DNA from: Gordionus sp. m RMFG-2023
Taxonomy: Eukaryota > Nematomorpha > Gordioida > Chordodea > Parachordodidae
NCBI RefSeq assembly: GCF_954871325.1
Contig: NC_088775.1
Coordinates: 31,597,561 to 31,661,560 of the forward strand
DNA: 64,000 nucleotides
Reading direction: 5' to 3'
Of this stretch, positions 1 through 11,791 are shown piece after piece. A program made the position numbers and the translations under genes. Position 1 is the stretch's first letter, and the number at the start of each line of letters is the position of its first letter. The notes under the pieces are model-generated. The model saw nothing but the letters and a program-made list of their open reading frames with translations, had not been told where the DNA came from and made no database searches.

Positions 1-681
1 TCAACTGTTAATGCTAAATTAATATTTAGTGAATGATATTGATATTCTTATTTTAACACAACTGATATAGTGAAAATATAATATGTATGTATTAATTAAT
101 CTAATAATTAAAATAGTATTCATTTAATAAAAATTTAGATTGTCTTATTAATTTTTAAATAATAAAATTAAATCTATATATTACTTAATAGAATTATCAA
201 AGAAATTGTTCAGGAGGGCAATCAAAACAATTTATTTTTAGTCTAAGGGGATATTAAGAAGCCATTAAAAAAATTTTTTGCTTCAGGGGGCTATTCAAAT
301 TTTTCAGTGGGCTCAAGTTCCTGCGAGCCCCTCCCTAATGACGCCACTGTCATGAATTCAGTCTGCAGGCCCAAGGGCCCATTAGTGTATATGAAGATTA
401 AACTTTATATTATTTATTATTAAATTCCCTTGATTGTCAATCATTATCAAATTTATGAGGTAAAAATATTTTTTACTACACTCAGTCAGTAAGTAGTGCT
501 ACAGAATAATTATTCTAAGCGTTGATAAATTATTTAATATAGGTAGAACTAGAAACTTTCTCACGATATATCATCTACGCCTATTCTGTCATCACTCTCA
601 TTTGATTTGAATCTAAGAAAAATTCTATAATGATCTTCACCATATAACGCCATCTACTATTTGGAGAAAGGTTTTATTTCT
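1..681. other. non-coding AT-rich DNA with TE-tail-like segment
   Basis: No reading frame with recognisable content. At about 210-350 there is a G-rich stretch ending in GAGCCCCTCCCTAATGACGC. It resembles the G/C-rich transposon edges seen at 19.1 and 21.1 kb in this window (GGCGTAGCCAG and its complement), so it is probably the decayed edge of a repeat. The remainder shows no repeats or genes that I can support. Confidence 0.35.
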
Positions 682-795
682 TATGATTATGCTTAATTCA
701 AGTTTTTAGGGCAGTCATGCATGATTTGCTAATTGGCTATGATTATGCTTAATTCGAGTTACTAGGGCAGTCATGCATTATGTTGCTAATTGGCT
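682..795. repeat. 57-bp tandem duplication
   Basis: Two adjacent copies, starting at 682 and 739, share TATGATTATGCTTAATTC, then AGGGCAGTCATGCAT and GCTAATTGGCTA, with a few substitutions. No coding content. It looks like a simple local duplication in non-coding DNA. Confidence 0.8.
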
Positions 796-1172
796 AAACC
801 GAGTCGACTTAGTCTAAATTCTATTCAAGTTTTAAGTCATAAAACTCATTTCAAATTGAGCGGATCAATAAACAGTAAGAGTTTGCTCGATGAGTTGACT
901 TCAAAGTTGGCATGTTGGGTGGTTTTCAGAGTCGGCTCGATATTTTAAATATTTTCCACGTTTACTAAATAATAGTTGACCAATTCAAAATCAACTCATA
1001 CGGCCATTGAGCCGCTTAATTTAAAATAGTATCCAACTCGAGTAGAGTCGTAAAACTCGACATTTTACCAACATCAGTTATGCATAATAACTTCGCTAGG
1101 AGAGGGGAAACACTATTAAGAAGGTTTTCCCGTCATAAATTTTATTAACGGTCTTTAGGTCCATTTGTTGTG

Positions 1173-1272
1173 TTGTATTCAAATATATATATGAGCTATT
1201 ATTAATTTTGTTGTATTCAAATATATATAGATGAACTATTATTAATTTTGTTGTATTCAAATATATAGATAT
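1173..1272. repeat. short minisatellite, about 39-bp unit, three copies
   Basis: The motif TTGTATTCAAATATATA recurs at 1173, 1211 and 1251, separated by a GA(A/G)CTATTATTAATTTTG-type spacer. The short open frame across it is a by-product of the repeat and is not a gene. Confidence 0.75.
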
Positions 1273-1275
1273 AAC

Positions 1276-2624
1276 CATGATTAATTTGAATATGTAAAAA
1301 AAAAGAAAAAGAAAACGATGTCTATGAATATTGATAATTTTTGATTATTGTTGAAAAAGATACTTGTAATTTTTCATTTACTTATTTTTTGATGAATTTT
1401 TATGATATTTATAATTTTGGAATATTAAAAAGATGAATAAAAATGAAAAGATGTTAAAATAAAGAAAATCATTCTTAAAGTTAAAAAAAAAAGGAAATTA
1501 GAATTAAACTGGTTACGGTCTCCGACAAGTGATTATAATTGAGTGTAACATTCGTAAGATTATTAACCGAATTTAGTAAATTTTATATATTAATTTATTT
1601 ATCAATAGATTCCTTCATTGTATTCAGTCTCTCCCACTAGCCTCAGCAAACAAATATTAATCCCATATTAAGGACTGGTACAGTTGTAAACTTTTGCTAT
1701 GTAGTATTTATAAAAATAATTTCGGTTTGTTGATTTTTTTTTTATTATAAAAAATGATTTTCTAAAAATTTTTAATTATAGTCATTATAAAATTTTTAAC
1801 TTTTATATATTTCCTTCAAATTATTGTTTATTTTGTTATATATTGTGTAAAAATTTTGTTGAAGGGGGGGGGGGGGTTATTTTCTTAATATGAAATTTAC
1901 TAGAAAGGAAAATTTCTGAAGAGGAAAGAGTGACCCCTTATCCTCTCCAAGGCCTATGGTTGAAAATCATTACAGATTATAAATATTCATTTAAAAAAAT
2001 AGTCCTCTCATTCCGGAAATTCGATTATTCACTATTTCGTTTATTTATTTATTTTATTTTTTTGTTATTTTTTTCACATTATCGAATCCTTTACCATATA
2101 ACCCAGGGGTAATGAGCAAATTTAAATGACTATGAAAATTCTTCCAGATGAGCTAGAAACCTAGGACTTCATTTTTAGGTTGAAGAATCTATTGAAAATT
2201 TTGATAAATTTATTTGAAGAAAAATAATCAAAAAATAATTTTTATTGTAAAATTTCAAAAATCTGTTTTTATAGCTTTTGAATGATAGGCTCTTCTCTTC
2301 TATATCGCGACATATGGTAGAAAGTATGTAAATATATCTCTTGACAAAATTTGAGATGTTTCAAATTAGGGCCAGAGAAGGGTTAAATCATCTTCATATT
2401 AAATAGAATAATAATATTATTATTAACATTTACTTTGAATTTTGATTGAATATTAATTAGTTTAATATTCGACTAAAAATTTAATGAATATTTAAAATAA
2501 AAATAGTGGATATGAATTAAAAAACTTGGCTTAAATTATTTATATTAAAAAATAAATAATAGTAATTTTATAGTACAATAAAATATGTTGTTTTTTTTAA
2601 ATATTTTTTAAGAAAAAAATTAAA
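1276..2624. other. AT-rich non-coding DNA, poly-G tract
   Basis: Low-complexity AT-rich sequence without recognisable coding content. An uninterrupted run of about 13 G lies at 1864-1876, one of several G or C homopolymers in the window. A 60-codon open frame near 1930-2112 has no recognisable motif and looks like chance. Confidence 0.4.
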
Positions 2625-3985
2625 GCAACGAGTAACGTTATGCGTTACCGTTACTTAAAAAAAAGAAACGCATTATCGTTACTCGTTACCTCTAGAAGAA
2701 GGTTACGAATGGCGTTCCTTTTCTTCAAAAAAGCTGACGTTACTTTTTTGACGTCATGATTTTATTAAACTCGAGCTAACTATTGGGACGACTAGAGCCA
2801 ACTCCTTAGCTGACTAATGTCAATTACTAAGCCAACTCATCTAGTCTACTTGTGCCTTAGCCAATTTTTACCACTTTAGGCTAGATCCTGAAAATTATTA
2901 ATTAAATAAACATATATTATTAACATTTTTTTGATGATATATGAATTATAAATATCTTAAAATCGATAAATATCTATAAGATAATTATTTCAAGTCCTTT
3001 ATTTTTCAATTGGGTTATCGATCACAACTCGAGATGCACAGAATATTTTAATATTAACATATAAATAGTTATCTTCAATAATATTAGATTCTATTTTTTA
3101 AAAATTGTTCTTTTATAATATGAAAATATTGTATAATTTTTACTTTACACCAACTCGAATTGTGATCGGGAACCCTAATGAAAAACTAGAGGAGAGTAGT
3201 TCAATATTCACATAGAAATAATTATGGTATTAAAAAAAAGAAAATATTGGATTTCTTTTTTTATAAAATGTTCTTATCTTGAGATAAAAATATTGTATAA
3301 TTTTTACTTCACTAGCAACTCGAGTCGTAAACTCAAGTTGTGATCGATAACCCAGTAAAAGATAGAGGACGAGTAATTCAATATTAATTAAATAATTACA
3401 CATTCGAAATAATTATCTTATAGGAATTTATCGATTTTAAGATATTTATAATTCATATATCATCAAAAAAATATGGGTAATATATATTTTATTTAAATAA
3501 TAATTTTCGGGGTCTGATCTAAAGTCGTAAAAATTGGCTATGGCTCAAGCAGATTAGATGAGTTGGCGCAGGAATTGGCATTAGTCAGGCCAGGAGTTGG
3601 CTCTAGTAGTCCCCATAGTTGGCTCGTATTTAACGAAATGTATTAATTTGTTATTAAACCCTAATTCGCTAATAAATATTATGACGGTCATTAATTGCTT
3701 AATAAATAGCCAAAAAATGCCTTCCGATCAAAATATTTAGCAATATTGGCTATCCAAAAAATTTCAGTAACCTTAATTATGTACCCTCTAGCGAGTAGTA
3801 GCTGCTCCTTACTCGCAAGTAACGGTAGAAAGATCCTTCAATTCACTAGCAGCAAGTATCCTCATTACGAACTAGATTGGACAAATGTATTTTAGACCCA
3901 TATTTTAATCATCAAAATTGATAAAATGTTAAACAATGTTATCTTTTGAGTTTTGATATTCATTTTTATTTATTGATCATTATTT
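2625..3985. repeat. dispersed repeat, copy A (split by an insertion)
   Basis: The flanks 2625-2768 and 3629-3985 align with one continuous block at 18106-18575. Shared stretches include AACGAGTAAC near the start, CCTTCCGATCAAAATATTTA, CCCTCTAGCGAGTAG, ATTACGAACTAGATTGGACA and GTTATCTTTTGAGTTTTGA. Copy B at 18.1 kb is uninterrupted, so the middle of copy A is an insertion. The repeat shows no protein coding. Copy B lies just downstream of a hAT C-terminal coding fragment, so the repeat may be non-coding hAT sequence; that is inference. Confidence 0.75.
2769..3628. mobile_element. palindromic MITE-like insertion with long inverted arms
   Basis: The ends are inverted copies: left CTCGAGCTAACTATTGGGAC then GACTAGAGCCAACTCC, right GGAGTTGGCTCTAGTAGTCC then CCATAGTTGGCTCG. 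The arms run about 240 bp inward, including a block with ATCGATTTTAAGATATTTAT. The interior (about 3000-3380) is a second inverted pair with ACAACTCGAG and GTGATCG motifs. There is no coding capacity. The matching repeat at 18.1 kb lacks this block, which fixes it as an insertion. I could not define a target duplication, so the borders are good to about 10 bp. Superfamily unknown. Confidence 0.75.
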
Positions 3986-4500
3986 TTTTAAGATAATTTA
4001 GTTAATATAATGGCAATAATTTATAAAAAATAGATAAATAGAAAAAGAAATTTTAATTCTTAATATATTATCTGAATGAATAGCAGAAAAAAAAACACTT
4101 TTATTTATTTTAATAAATATTTGAATTGAAGGGTTTAGAAAAAAAAACTTAAATAAAATATTTTAAAAAATCCAATGATATCAATGAGAAAATCAATTCC
4201 TATCCTCCCCCCCCCCCTCTTCGTATGTAAATACAAAATTAATTTTCTTAATCCATAATTTTATACAAATTTATTAATTTTTATATCAACACAATATCAT
4301 TTTTTTTCCAAAAATAAGGTTTTAATTATTTTAAATTTTTTCCAAAAAGGTTTTAATTAATATCAATTTCTTCTAAATAAAACAAAACAATGAAATAATA
4401 CTATTTAAAAGAATATTAAAATTATAATTAACGTACTATATCTATAATCTATATAAAAATATATAATTAAAAGAAGGGAAATTAAAAAATAATTTGGAAA
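3986..4500. other. AT-rich non-coding DNA
   Basis: No gene seen. A run of about 11 C lies at 4207-4217. The segment around 4245-4400 (TTAATCCATAATTTTATACA and following) recurs in similar form at about 22150-22270, so it belongs to a dispersed repeat. Confidence 0.35.
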
Positions 4501-4559
4501 AAAATATAATTAAGTATAGTCGGCGAGGCTTAATGACCAATGTATGGATATGCAGTTAA

Positions 4560-7310
4560 ATCGACAGATTTCGATTGATATTCTTTGTCGAAGGTAAAAG
4601 CCTTCTTTTGGATCACCTGTGATTAAACTTAACCTTTGCCCTATTGTTTTGAATAATTTGGGGGGGGGGGGGTCCAAATGATCCACAGGTATCTGAGACT
4701 ACCGGAACAAACAAAACATTATTGAAATGGCTGTATTTATTTGTTTTTGTGTTTTCCACTTTCGTGATGGAGTTGGCAGAAAAAGATCTGGCAAAACGAT
4801 CTACACACGTATAATCCCAGGCGAGAGGTAAACCTTGGTCCCAAGGGACTAGCGTCATACCACCCGGTTTGATTTGATTATCAGGGCTGAGGCCAGAGGA
4901 TTCCAGCGTAGAAAGAATATTTGTGGATTTAAGGTTCTTGATGATTGAACTGTCGGCATAGTGCCTAGATAATCTGCTTTTTGAAAAACGTCAGTGTAGG
5001 GGGTGGTGTCCTAGGCTATCGATGCGAGTTTCACATAGGACACATAAAGTAGGCGTTACGATTTCGTAGTCTAGACGAAGACCTATAGCTATTCTGAGTT
5101 CTTCTTTGGTAAGTAACAAGCCTAGATTAGAACTAGGTATAGTTTCTAACCATTCATATCCAAGGTGGCACATGATGGAAGCTGGGATTAATTGATCTGG
5201 TAAAAGAGTCTTATTGTTATCATTATGTATAATTGGGGTTGGGTTTAGGTGGAGAAAGAGCGATGGAGATTTTCTTTGAACAGCTTTGAAGTGTAAGTAT
5301 TAGACGCAATGCAGTGTCAATGGTAAATTCCAGTCTCTTTGTCTTATATAAATTTTTGGGGCATTTTTTCTCCAGAAATCTAGTGCTGCAGTATGATGTG
5401 TATCCAAGTCTCCAAGTGTGTATAGAAATTTAGCAACTGAGGATAAAAAGGCTGAAATGCTCAGGGACATGGGGGATTGGATACCTGTACCACCTAGCTT
5501 TGGTGGAAGGGCAGCTTGCATCCAGTAGAATGATAAGAATTTGATATTTAAAATAGATTCGAGAGTATTTTTTAAATGGACTTCAAGGTCTAATAATATT
5601 TCAGGGACTTAAAAATTGTTGATGAACGAAAGGCATGTAAAATCTTTGGAATGAATAGAAAATTAAGTAAATAAAAATCTTGATGAGCAATTAAATGTTT
5701 TAAAATATTTTTTATTCTATTGAATTTAACAAGGAATTCATCTCTAAAATGAAATATAATTTCCACCTACAATGGGTGAACCTAAGTGGGTAAAGCTAGT
5801 TTTGTCCACTATAATAAAATTTTCGGGTGGGCAGTCCGATTCAAGGGGGTGGGGATAAAATTACACTTATTAGGGTTTAGTGACAGTCCTGTTGTAGGGG
5901 CATAGCAATTTATAATTGTAGGAATTTTTTTGATTTTATTATATGGGCCCGCTAGTGTGCATCCAGGTACCAAACATTTAAGTCACAATTTGAAGAGATT
6001 TCTTTTATGATTAATTGAATACCCTGACAGAATAATGCAGGACCTAAAGGATCTCCTTGTTGGATGCCTTGCTTAGAGAGAATGATAGAATTATTAAATT
6101 TTAAAAAGTGGAATGGTTGTAACATGCTGCAATGTATGTTGAATAATCTGGGAATATTTATTAGAAAGAGGGTATAAAATGTTCCCTTCTAAATGAATTG
6201 AGGGCATTTTGTAGATCTATTTTGAGGATACTTTGATCATGTGTATTATGGAGTATGACACGTGTCGAGTAGGATGCAGCCTCACATTCTCCAGGAATAT
6301 TAAAACCAAGCTGGTTGGGTTGTAGTAGGTTGGATAGGTTAGATATTATACGGGAGCAAATTATTCTAGAAATTGTTTACCAGAAGAGTGACCCTATTGC
6401 AATAGGTCCGATGTCCCCATTTATTTTATTTTGGGATATTAAGCGGGCTTCAAAAATGATGGGCTGAATGGTTTTAGGTAATTATGAAAAATATGATTGA
6501 GCAATACGGTAAATTGTGTAAGTGTATTTTATATAGGGGTAAAGTGGTTTAATTATATCTTGTAGATAAATGGCTCGAAAGCCATCTATGCCTCAGGAAG
6601 AATCTTTTTTGAATGACATGATTGCATCCAAGATTTTCACCTCAGTTAGTAATGGGATAAGTTGGAAGGATGAAAAATTTTGAGGATGTTTGGATTGCAA
6701 GGCCATGAAAGTTTTATTATCATTGGGGGCCATAGTATCACTGGAACATGCTATGTTGATAGCTGAATTTACATTGCATAAGTTGATTTTATTTTCAATA
6801 AGCTTAGCTTTTTTTTATCTGTCGAAAGCTTATTGAAAGAATGTATAGGTTTATTGGGTATATCAAAATAGCTAGTATCATTTGATTTAAATATTTTTTT
6901 GCTGTTTTGTGTTAAATTTGATTTTGATGTTGGAAGGTGTAGATTTAAATATGTAAATGATAAAAGTTTAATCCAATTATCTAAACTTTTAATATTATTA
7001 TTTAAGGAGGTTAAAATAACTAATAGTTTTTGTGAGAATAGAATTGGATCACCTTTTGGAATGCGGATATTGTGGGTGGGAGACTTTCCTTCATAAATTT
7101 TTCTAATCATTCTTGTGGCTGAACAATAGTGGTTGAATCAAATATTATTATCTGGGATTGAAGATTTAGAAGTAGGGATTGTTTCTGTATTAGAGCTTGA
7201 AATTGTAGGAATTGATTCCATATTAAGGCAGAATAAGAAGATGGAGGCATAGCAGGTTCGTTATTGTTAAAGAAAGCCCCTGATAAGCATGTGGGACATA
7301 ACACCATGGT
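4560..7310 (-). pseudogene. RLE-type non-LTR retrotransposon relic (RT and endonuclease)
   Basis: Decayed LINE open reading frame read on the minus strand from about 7310 down to about 4610, broken by many stops and frameshifts. In order: the tail of an N-terminal zinc finger (CPTCLSG at about 7300); a linker similar to the 34.9-35.5 kb copy (IRIPKGDP...); an RT motif B remnant (IQQGDPLGP, complement of 6040-6075); a thumb segment (5300-5521) with LPPKLGGTGIQSP; a CCHC finger (CVLCETRIDSLGHHPLHC, 4991-5060); and an endonuclease piece (4613-4858) with MTLVPW, LAWDYTCVD and a KTNKYS lysine block. The acidic residue expected in RPDG reads KPGG here, so the nuclease is dead. Homology to the 32.9-36.2 kb copy is by direct comparison of translations. 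A 13-G run at 4660-4672 falls inside it. Confidence 0.85.
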
Positions 7311-7423
7311 TCATATTATTTATATAAATGATTATGATTATAGTTTACTTTATATTGAAAGATTCTTGATTTACAAAACAAAAATTATCTAAATTAAAAT
7401 ATAAAATTTTGATTATTAATATA
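7311..7423. other. AT-rich non-coding spacer
   Basis: A short AT-rich stretch between the LINE relic and the next repeat, with no recognisable feature. Confidence 0.3.
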
Positions 7424-7668
7424 TATGTCGTATTGGGATATGGAATCATGTGGGATTCGGAATCCTAACGTGGGGATTCAAGTTCGGGACAAAAAATATT
7501 TAAAAAATATTCCGAATCCCCATGAAAAAAAAATTCCGAATCCCCATGAAAAAAAATAAAATAATATAATTACTTTTTCTTCTCTTTTTTGAGACTGGCA
7601 CCATATAATTAAAAGGCCAAAATAAGGGATTTAAAAAGAGAATTTAAAAAAAAAGTAAATAGTATAAA
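7424..7668 (+). repeat. solo terminal-repeat copy of the 42-49 kb hAT-like element
   Basis: Begins with TGTCGTATTGGGATATGGAA and continues with TCATGTGGGATTCGG, CTGGCACCATATAATTAAAA and GGGATTTAAAAAGAG. The same sequence occurs forward at about 42477-42590 and inverted at about 48770-48990, where the two copies bracket a hAT transposon. This copy has only one arm, so it is a truncated or solo end. Internally, CCGAATCCCCATGAAAAAAA is duplicated. Confidence 0.75.
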
Positions 7669-7889
7669 ATTAAGGCATATAATAAATGAAAGGGATGAGG
7701 TTAAGACTTTTTTGTTTTAAAAAATATTAATAAATATATTTATAAAAAATCCGAATTATTGCAACAATTTTCGTTGAACATTTAAGCAGGGACCCGAACC
7801 GTTATTTATAACGGAAGTTCAATCCGATTATTACTTAATTTTTCATTTTATTTAGCAAATCTCCTCTTATCCCCACACTTTAAAAAAAA
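7669..7889. other. AT-rich non-coding spacer
   Basis: No recognisable coding or repeat feature beyond AT-rich sequence. Confidence 0.3.
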
Positions 7890-8240
7890 AATTTCCCGGC
7901 GAAGTTAAATTATATTGATGTTCTAATGATCTATTTTATTGGCTAAACCTTCTCACTCCACACCCTAAAAATTTTCCCGACTAATTTAAATTTTATTTAT
8001 GATCTAATAATCTATTTTATTTGCTAAACCTTCTCACTCCACACCCTAAAAATTTTCCAGACGAAGTTAAATTCTATTGATGATCTAATGATCCATTTTA
8101 TTGGTTAAACCTTCTCACTTCACACCCTAAAAATTCTCCCGGCGATGTTAATTCTTCTTTACGATTATTCCTTATATTCCAAACTCCCCTCATATACCAC
8201 ACCCTGAAAATTTTTCCGATGATAAACTTCTTTTATCATT
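7890..8240. repeat. imperfect tandem repeat, about 82-bp unit, four copies
   Basis: The phrase CACACCCTAAAAATTTTCCC (with substitutions) recurs at about 7959, 8040 and 8121, with a more diverged copy near 8200. Between them is TGATCTAATGATC(T/C)ATTTTA and GCTAAACCTTCTCACT. No protein is encoded. Confidence 0.8.
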
Positions 8241-8367
8241 TTTGAATGTCTCATTTTATTTGCCAAATCTCCCCACTACATTTTAATATTTCCCGAAGAA
8301 TTTTTTTTTTGTTTACGTCAATTTATTATTTTTCATGCCTTCTTGTTCTTAATAATACTCCTTGGTA

Positions 8368-9200
8368 ACTAACGGTATCTCGGGGAAATTTTTCATCTTT
8401 TTTTATAAATTTATTTTTTATTTATTTTTAATTTATTTTTATTTATTGTTGTTATTTTTAATTATAGCTTTTTTAAAAGACCATAATTATAATATTATAA
8501 TGGAATATCTTATTTTTACCGATAAAATTTTTAAATGATATAAATATGTATAAAACTATTTTTGTTTTTCCTTAAAATTATATATATCTATATTATCATT
8601 GTTTATAGAAATAAATTGGTTAATTATCTAGAATTTGATTGAAAATTTTAAGAAAAAAAATTATATATATATAACTATAATCAGTGTTTATTCAAATAAA
8701 TTGGTTATTTATCTAGAATTTGATTGAAAATTTCAAGAAAAAATCTTAATTCTCTAGTATATTATGATTATATTTTTATCTTAAATATTTAGTATTTGAT
8801 TCAAAATTTTAAATTAAATTGAAAATTTTTAGAATGAATCTAATATAATTGAAAATTTCAAGAAAAAATCTTAATTCTCTAGTATATTATGATTATATAG
8901 TTTTAGAAAATTTAAATTTTAAGAAAAAAATTTTAAATATCTAGTATTTGAAAAATTTTAAATGAATCTTAAATAATTGAAAATTTTAAGAATAAATCTT
9001 AAATAGAATCTTAAATAATTGAAAATTTCAAGAAAAAATCTTAATTCTCTAGTATATTATGAATATCTAGTTTTATCTATTTTTTTATTAATTAATAAAA
9101 AAAATAAAAAAAATAAATAAAAAAAAATAATAAAAAAAATATATAAAAAAAACAATAAAAAAAATAATAATATCGAAAATTTCCCCGAGATACCGTTAGT
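8368..9200. mobile_element. MITE-like element with 25-bp terminal inverted repeats
   Basis: Left end ACTAACGGTATCTCGGGGAA then ATTTT; right end is its exact complement, AAAATTTCCCCGAGATACCG then TTAGT. The element is 833 bp, very AT-rich and non-coding. Its interior has a repeated phrase, GAAAATTTCAAGAAAAAATC then TTAATTCTCTAG, near 8730, 8850 and 9020. I could not find a convincing target duplication, so the superfamily is open. Confidence 0.75.
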
Positions 9201-9552
9201 ACTTTATGTATCTAATTTTATTTTATTGTTATTTTCTTTTAATTTTCCAACCCCCCTAATTTCGATTGTTCTTTTTTTTTCAATTTTGATTTTTCTTCTC
9301 TCTCCCCCCATTTCTCTTGTTAATACCCTTTTTTTGTTGTTCTTAATATAATACTTCTTATCCTTTATGTATCTAATTCTATTTTATTTTTCTTTAAATT
9401 TACCAACCTAATTTCGATAATAATAAGTCTGATAGCTCAAGTATATTTCTTCTTTTTTTTTTCAATTTTGATTTTTTCCCCCCATTTCCCTTGTTAATAT
9501 CTTTTGGTTTTTTCTTTTTCCCGTTCAAATTTATATCTGTTAATATATTTTT
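9201..9552. repeat. AT-rich DNA with a direct repeat
   Basis: CTTTATGTATCTAATT followed by TATTTTATT occurs at about 9202 and 9363 (spacing 161), each followed by a CCAACC...CTAATTTCGAT stretch. This looks like a diverged tandem duplication. No gene seen. Confidence 0.55.
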
Positions 9553-10215
9553 TTGTGTTCTCCCCTTCAAAGACATCCCATGATAAACTCTTGTTGCCAA
9601 GTATGCTTAAAAATAATTTCGCTGAATTTAAATGGTGTATTTAGGAAACAAGGTTCGCCCGCTTGCCCCAATTCTGGAAAATTCCCCTTCTCCGGCCCAG
9701 ATCCTTTTATTAGAGCTCCTCACTCGTATGACCCCAGTCCGGTTTGTTGTTTCTCAAGCTCTGTTGATTTATTTCGCATAAGCCCCCAGTTCTTTCTAGG
9801 ATCCCTATAGCTGCCCGATAGTCGATCTCAAGGTTCCTCACGTCCCTTATAAATAATTTGAATTCAGATTTCTCCTCAATACCCTTATGGCTTGACCTGG
9901 TTAGTTTTTATTTTCGAGTCCTAGTTAAACCCCAAAATAAAATAAATAACTTATCTGCCTCAATTAAGGAAAAGGTGTCCAATTTTGGTAATACTATTAT
10001 TGATGAATTTATCCCATCTAACTCTTTAAATCCTAACTCTTTGCGCTGTAAATTGATATCTGAAAAATTAGATCTTGGAGATATTAACGGCGCTGCCCAA
10101 ATATTGACTTCTGATGATACGATTTCCCCTATCAACGTTGCTATCTTTCAACAACTTCTCGAGAAACATCCATTGGCCACCCTTAACATTCACCCGCATG
10201 CCTCTTCCCCTACTG
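9553..10215 (+). pseudogene. 5' part of an RLE-type LINE open reading frame
   Basis: Plus-strand relic of the same LINE clade as 32.9-36.2 kb. The first piece (9553-9810) has an N-terminal zinc finger (CQVCLK, then ACPNSGKFP), comparable with CLLCNK...CPQSGLP in the better copy. The second piece (9858-about 10215) matches the linker region upstream of the reverse transcriptase: the better copy has KLISKKLDNLNVISAIRLAT and LLLKHHPHD, this one KLISEKLDLGDINGAAQILT and LLEKHPLATL. A frameshift separates the two. The match stops at about 10215, before any reverse transcriptase motif, so the 3' part is missing. Losing the 3' side is unusual for a retrotransposition product and suggests later deletion or replacement. 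Confidence 0.75.
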
Positions 10216-10668
10216 ATGACATTATGTTTAGAGAAAAAAAATTTAGAATTTGCATAGTTAATAAATATGAAAAATTTCTTAAGAATATGTTTAAAAGTTT
10301 CGAAAAAAAACTTTATGAATACGTGTATATACCTTTAAAGAACAAGTTTATACTAATAACAACAGTTAATTAATGAATAGTGTCCTAAAGATGATGATAA
10401 AATGGTTGTTCCTTTGCATACATTAATAACCATTATATCCGACCAAGTCTTTTACTATGAAAACGAATTAGAACGAGCAGTAATTGGACTCGGAGATTAT
10501 TATATCGATTCTGATTTAAATAAACATGATATGGTATCCCTTTTAAAATTTATAAAGGAATCTACAGCTGTAGTGGGTTCAAATAATCATAAATCGACAC
10601 CAATCTCTAAATATATAACATCGTCATATGGTAAAATAACGCGGTTCGAAAAAACTTTCTCAATTTAG
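10216..10668 (+). pseudogene. unidentified decayed coding segment
   Basis: Immediately after the LINE homology ends, a frame continues for about 50 codons (MFREKKFRICIV ... FILITTVN, stop at about 10371-10373). A second frame from about 10381 to 10668 follows, with a run of KDDDK, then MVVPLHTLITII, a mixed helix-like region with YYENELERAV, and SKYITSSYGKITRFEK near the end. Composition and hydrophobic periodicity look more protein-like than the surrounding chance frames. I do not recognise a family. The two pieces could be one gene broken by a frameshift or a stop. No introns or signals are evident. Confidence 0.35.
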
Positions 10669-11556
10669 AAGATCTAGAAAAAAGAGAAAAAATTAATAAG
10701 GTTATATGTATTACTAAGAATTTGTTTTTTGCTAAAATGCATAATATGGCGTGAAGGATCACGAAAGATATATGTGCTTTTCATGGCGTGATAGGTCATG
10801 AGGAGAAAAAATAAAAAATTTCCAAGGCGAGAAAGGTTATGAAAGCACTAATATATATTGTATGGTGGGATCGATTTTTGGGACACCAAATAAATGCTTC
10901 TATTGGCGAAAAACCCTATGAGGATACAAAGATGACATAGTTTCGATATCTGTCGATTGATCCAGGGGATTATGGCAATTAAATCTTGGTAAATTACAAT
11001 TCTTAGTTATTTTTGATTTAATTGAATAAAAAAAATATAGCAAGGTCAATATGACTTAATGAGCAAATTTTTAAATATATATTACGCCCACTAAATATTT
11101 AAATATATTGTAACCTGCCAGTAATAGAATTCTATAATTATATGATTGATTTAATATTAGATTCATAGTTTAATTTATAAAATATTTTGAGATAATTTAA
11201 TTATATATAAGATTACAGATGGTCCACAATTACGTAATCGTAGTAGCACAATATTTATGTTATCTATGAGAAATGTGATGATGACACAATATATATGTAT
11301 TCCATAAATGTATAGATCAAAGGGACATCAAATAAAAGCTATCAAAGTGAAAAAAAATTATGATAGGAAGATAGGCCATCGTAAATAGTTATAATATCTT
11401 GCACTAATTGAAATTTATGTGGCACTAACGATGATGGTAAATTAATTTTTAGTATTATCTAATATATATAATCTTCATAATCCATGATCATTTTCCTATC
11501 TTTTTAATGTATTTAAAATTTAAGGAGACTATATAGTGTAATGTTATTTTTTTGCT
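10669..11556. other. AT-rich non-coding DNA
   Basis: No supported gene. A short phrase with GGCGTGA(A/T)AGG...ATGAAAG-type wording recurs around 10750-10850 (GGCGTGAAGGATCACGAAAG, GGCGTGATAGGTCATGAGGA, GGCGAGAAAGGTTATGAAAG), suggesting three diverged copies of a unit of about 40-50 bp. Confidence 0.4.
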
Positions 11557-11622
11557 TTCTACGAGAGTCGAACACAAGCCTCCCGTTTCAGAATCGTATA
11601 TCTTAAGCATGCACCAACTTGA
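11557..11622 (-). ncRNA. tRNA-like sequence (pseudogene or SINE head)
   Basis: On the minus strand the segment reads AGTTGGTGCATGCTTAAGAT, then GATTCTGAAACGGGAGG, then GTGTTCGACTCTC. The last part resembles a pol III B box (GTTCGANTC) in a T-arm. The upstream GTTGGT resembles the end of an A box. I could not fold a full cloverleaf with a paired acceptor stem, so a functional tRNA is unlikely. Confidence 0.35.
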
Positions 11623-11791
11623 ATATAATTAGATTTAAAATATGCTGATATTTTTATGATTCTGCCGTTTATTACCATACTAGCTGACGGGTAATTATTT
11701 AGTTTGTATGTTTAAATTATTTTACAATAATATTACCCGAACGGCTCACCGAATTTAATTTATTTTAACATTCATGTTATCTATATAATTG

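Noticed and set aside
6899-7096. 65-codon plus-strand frame
   Set aside because: Antisense shadow of the minus-strand LINE linker region.
10381-10668. Endogenous viral gene
   Set aside because: The frame looks protein-like but I see no diagnostic viral motif, so I leave it unidentified.
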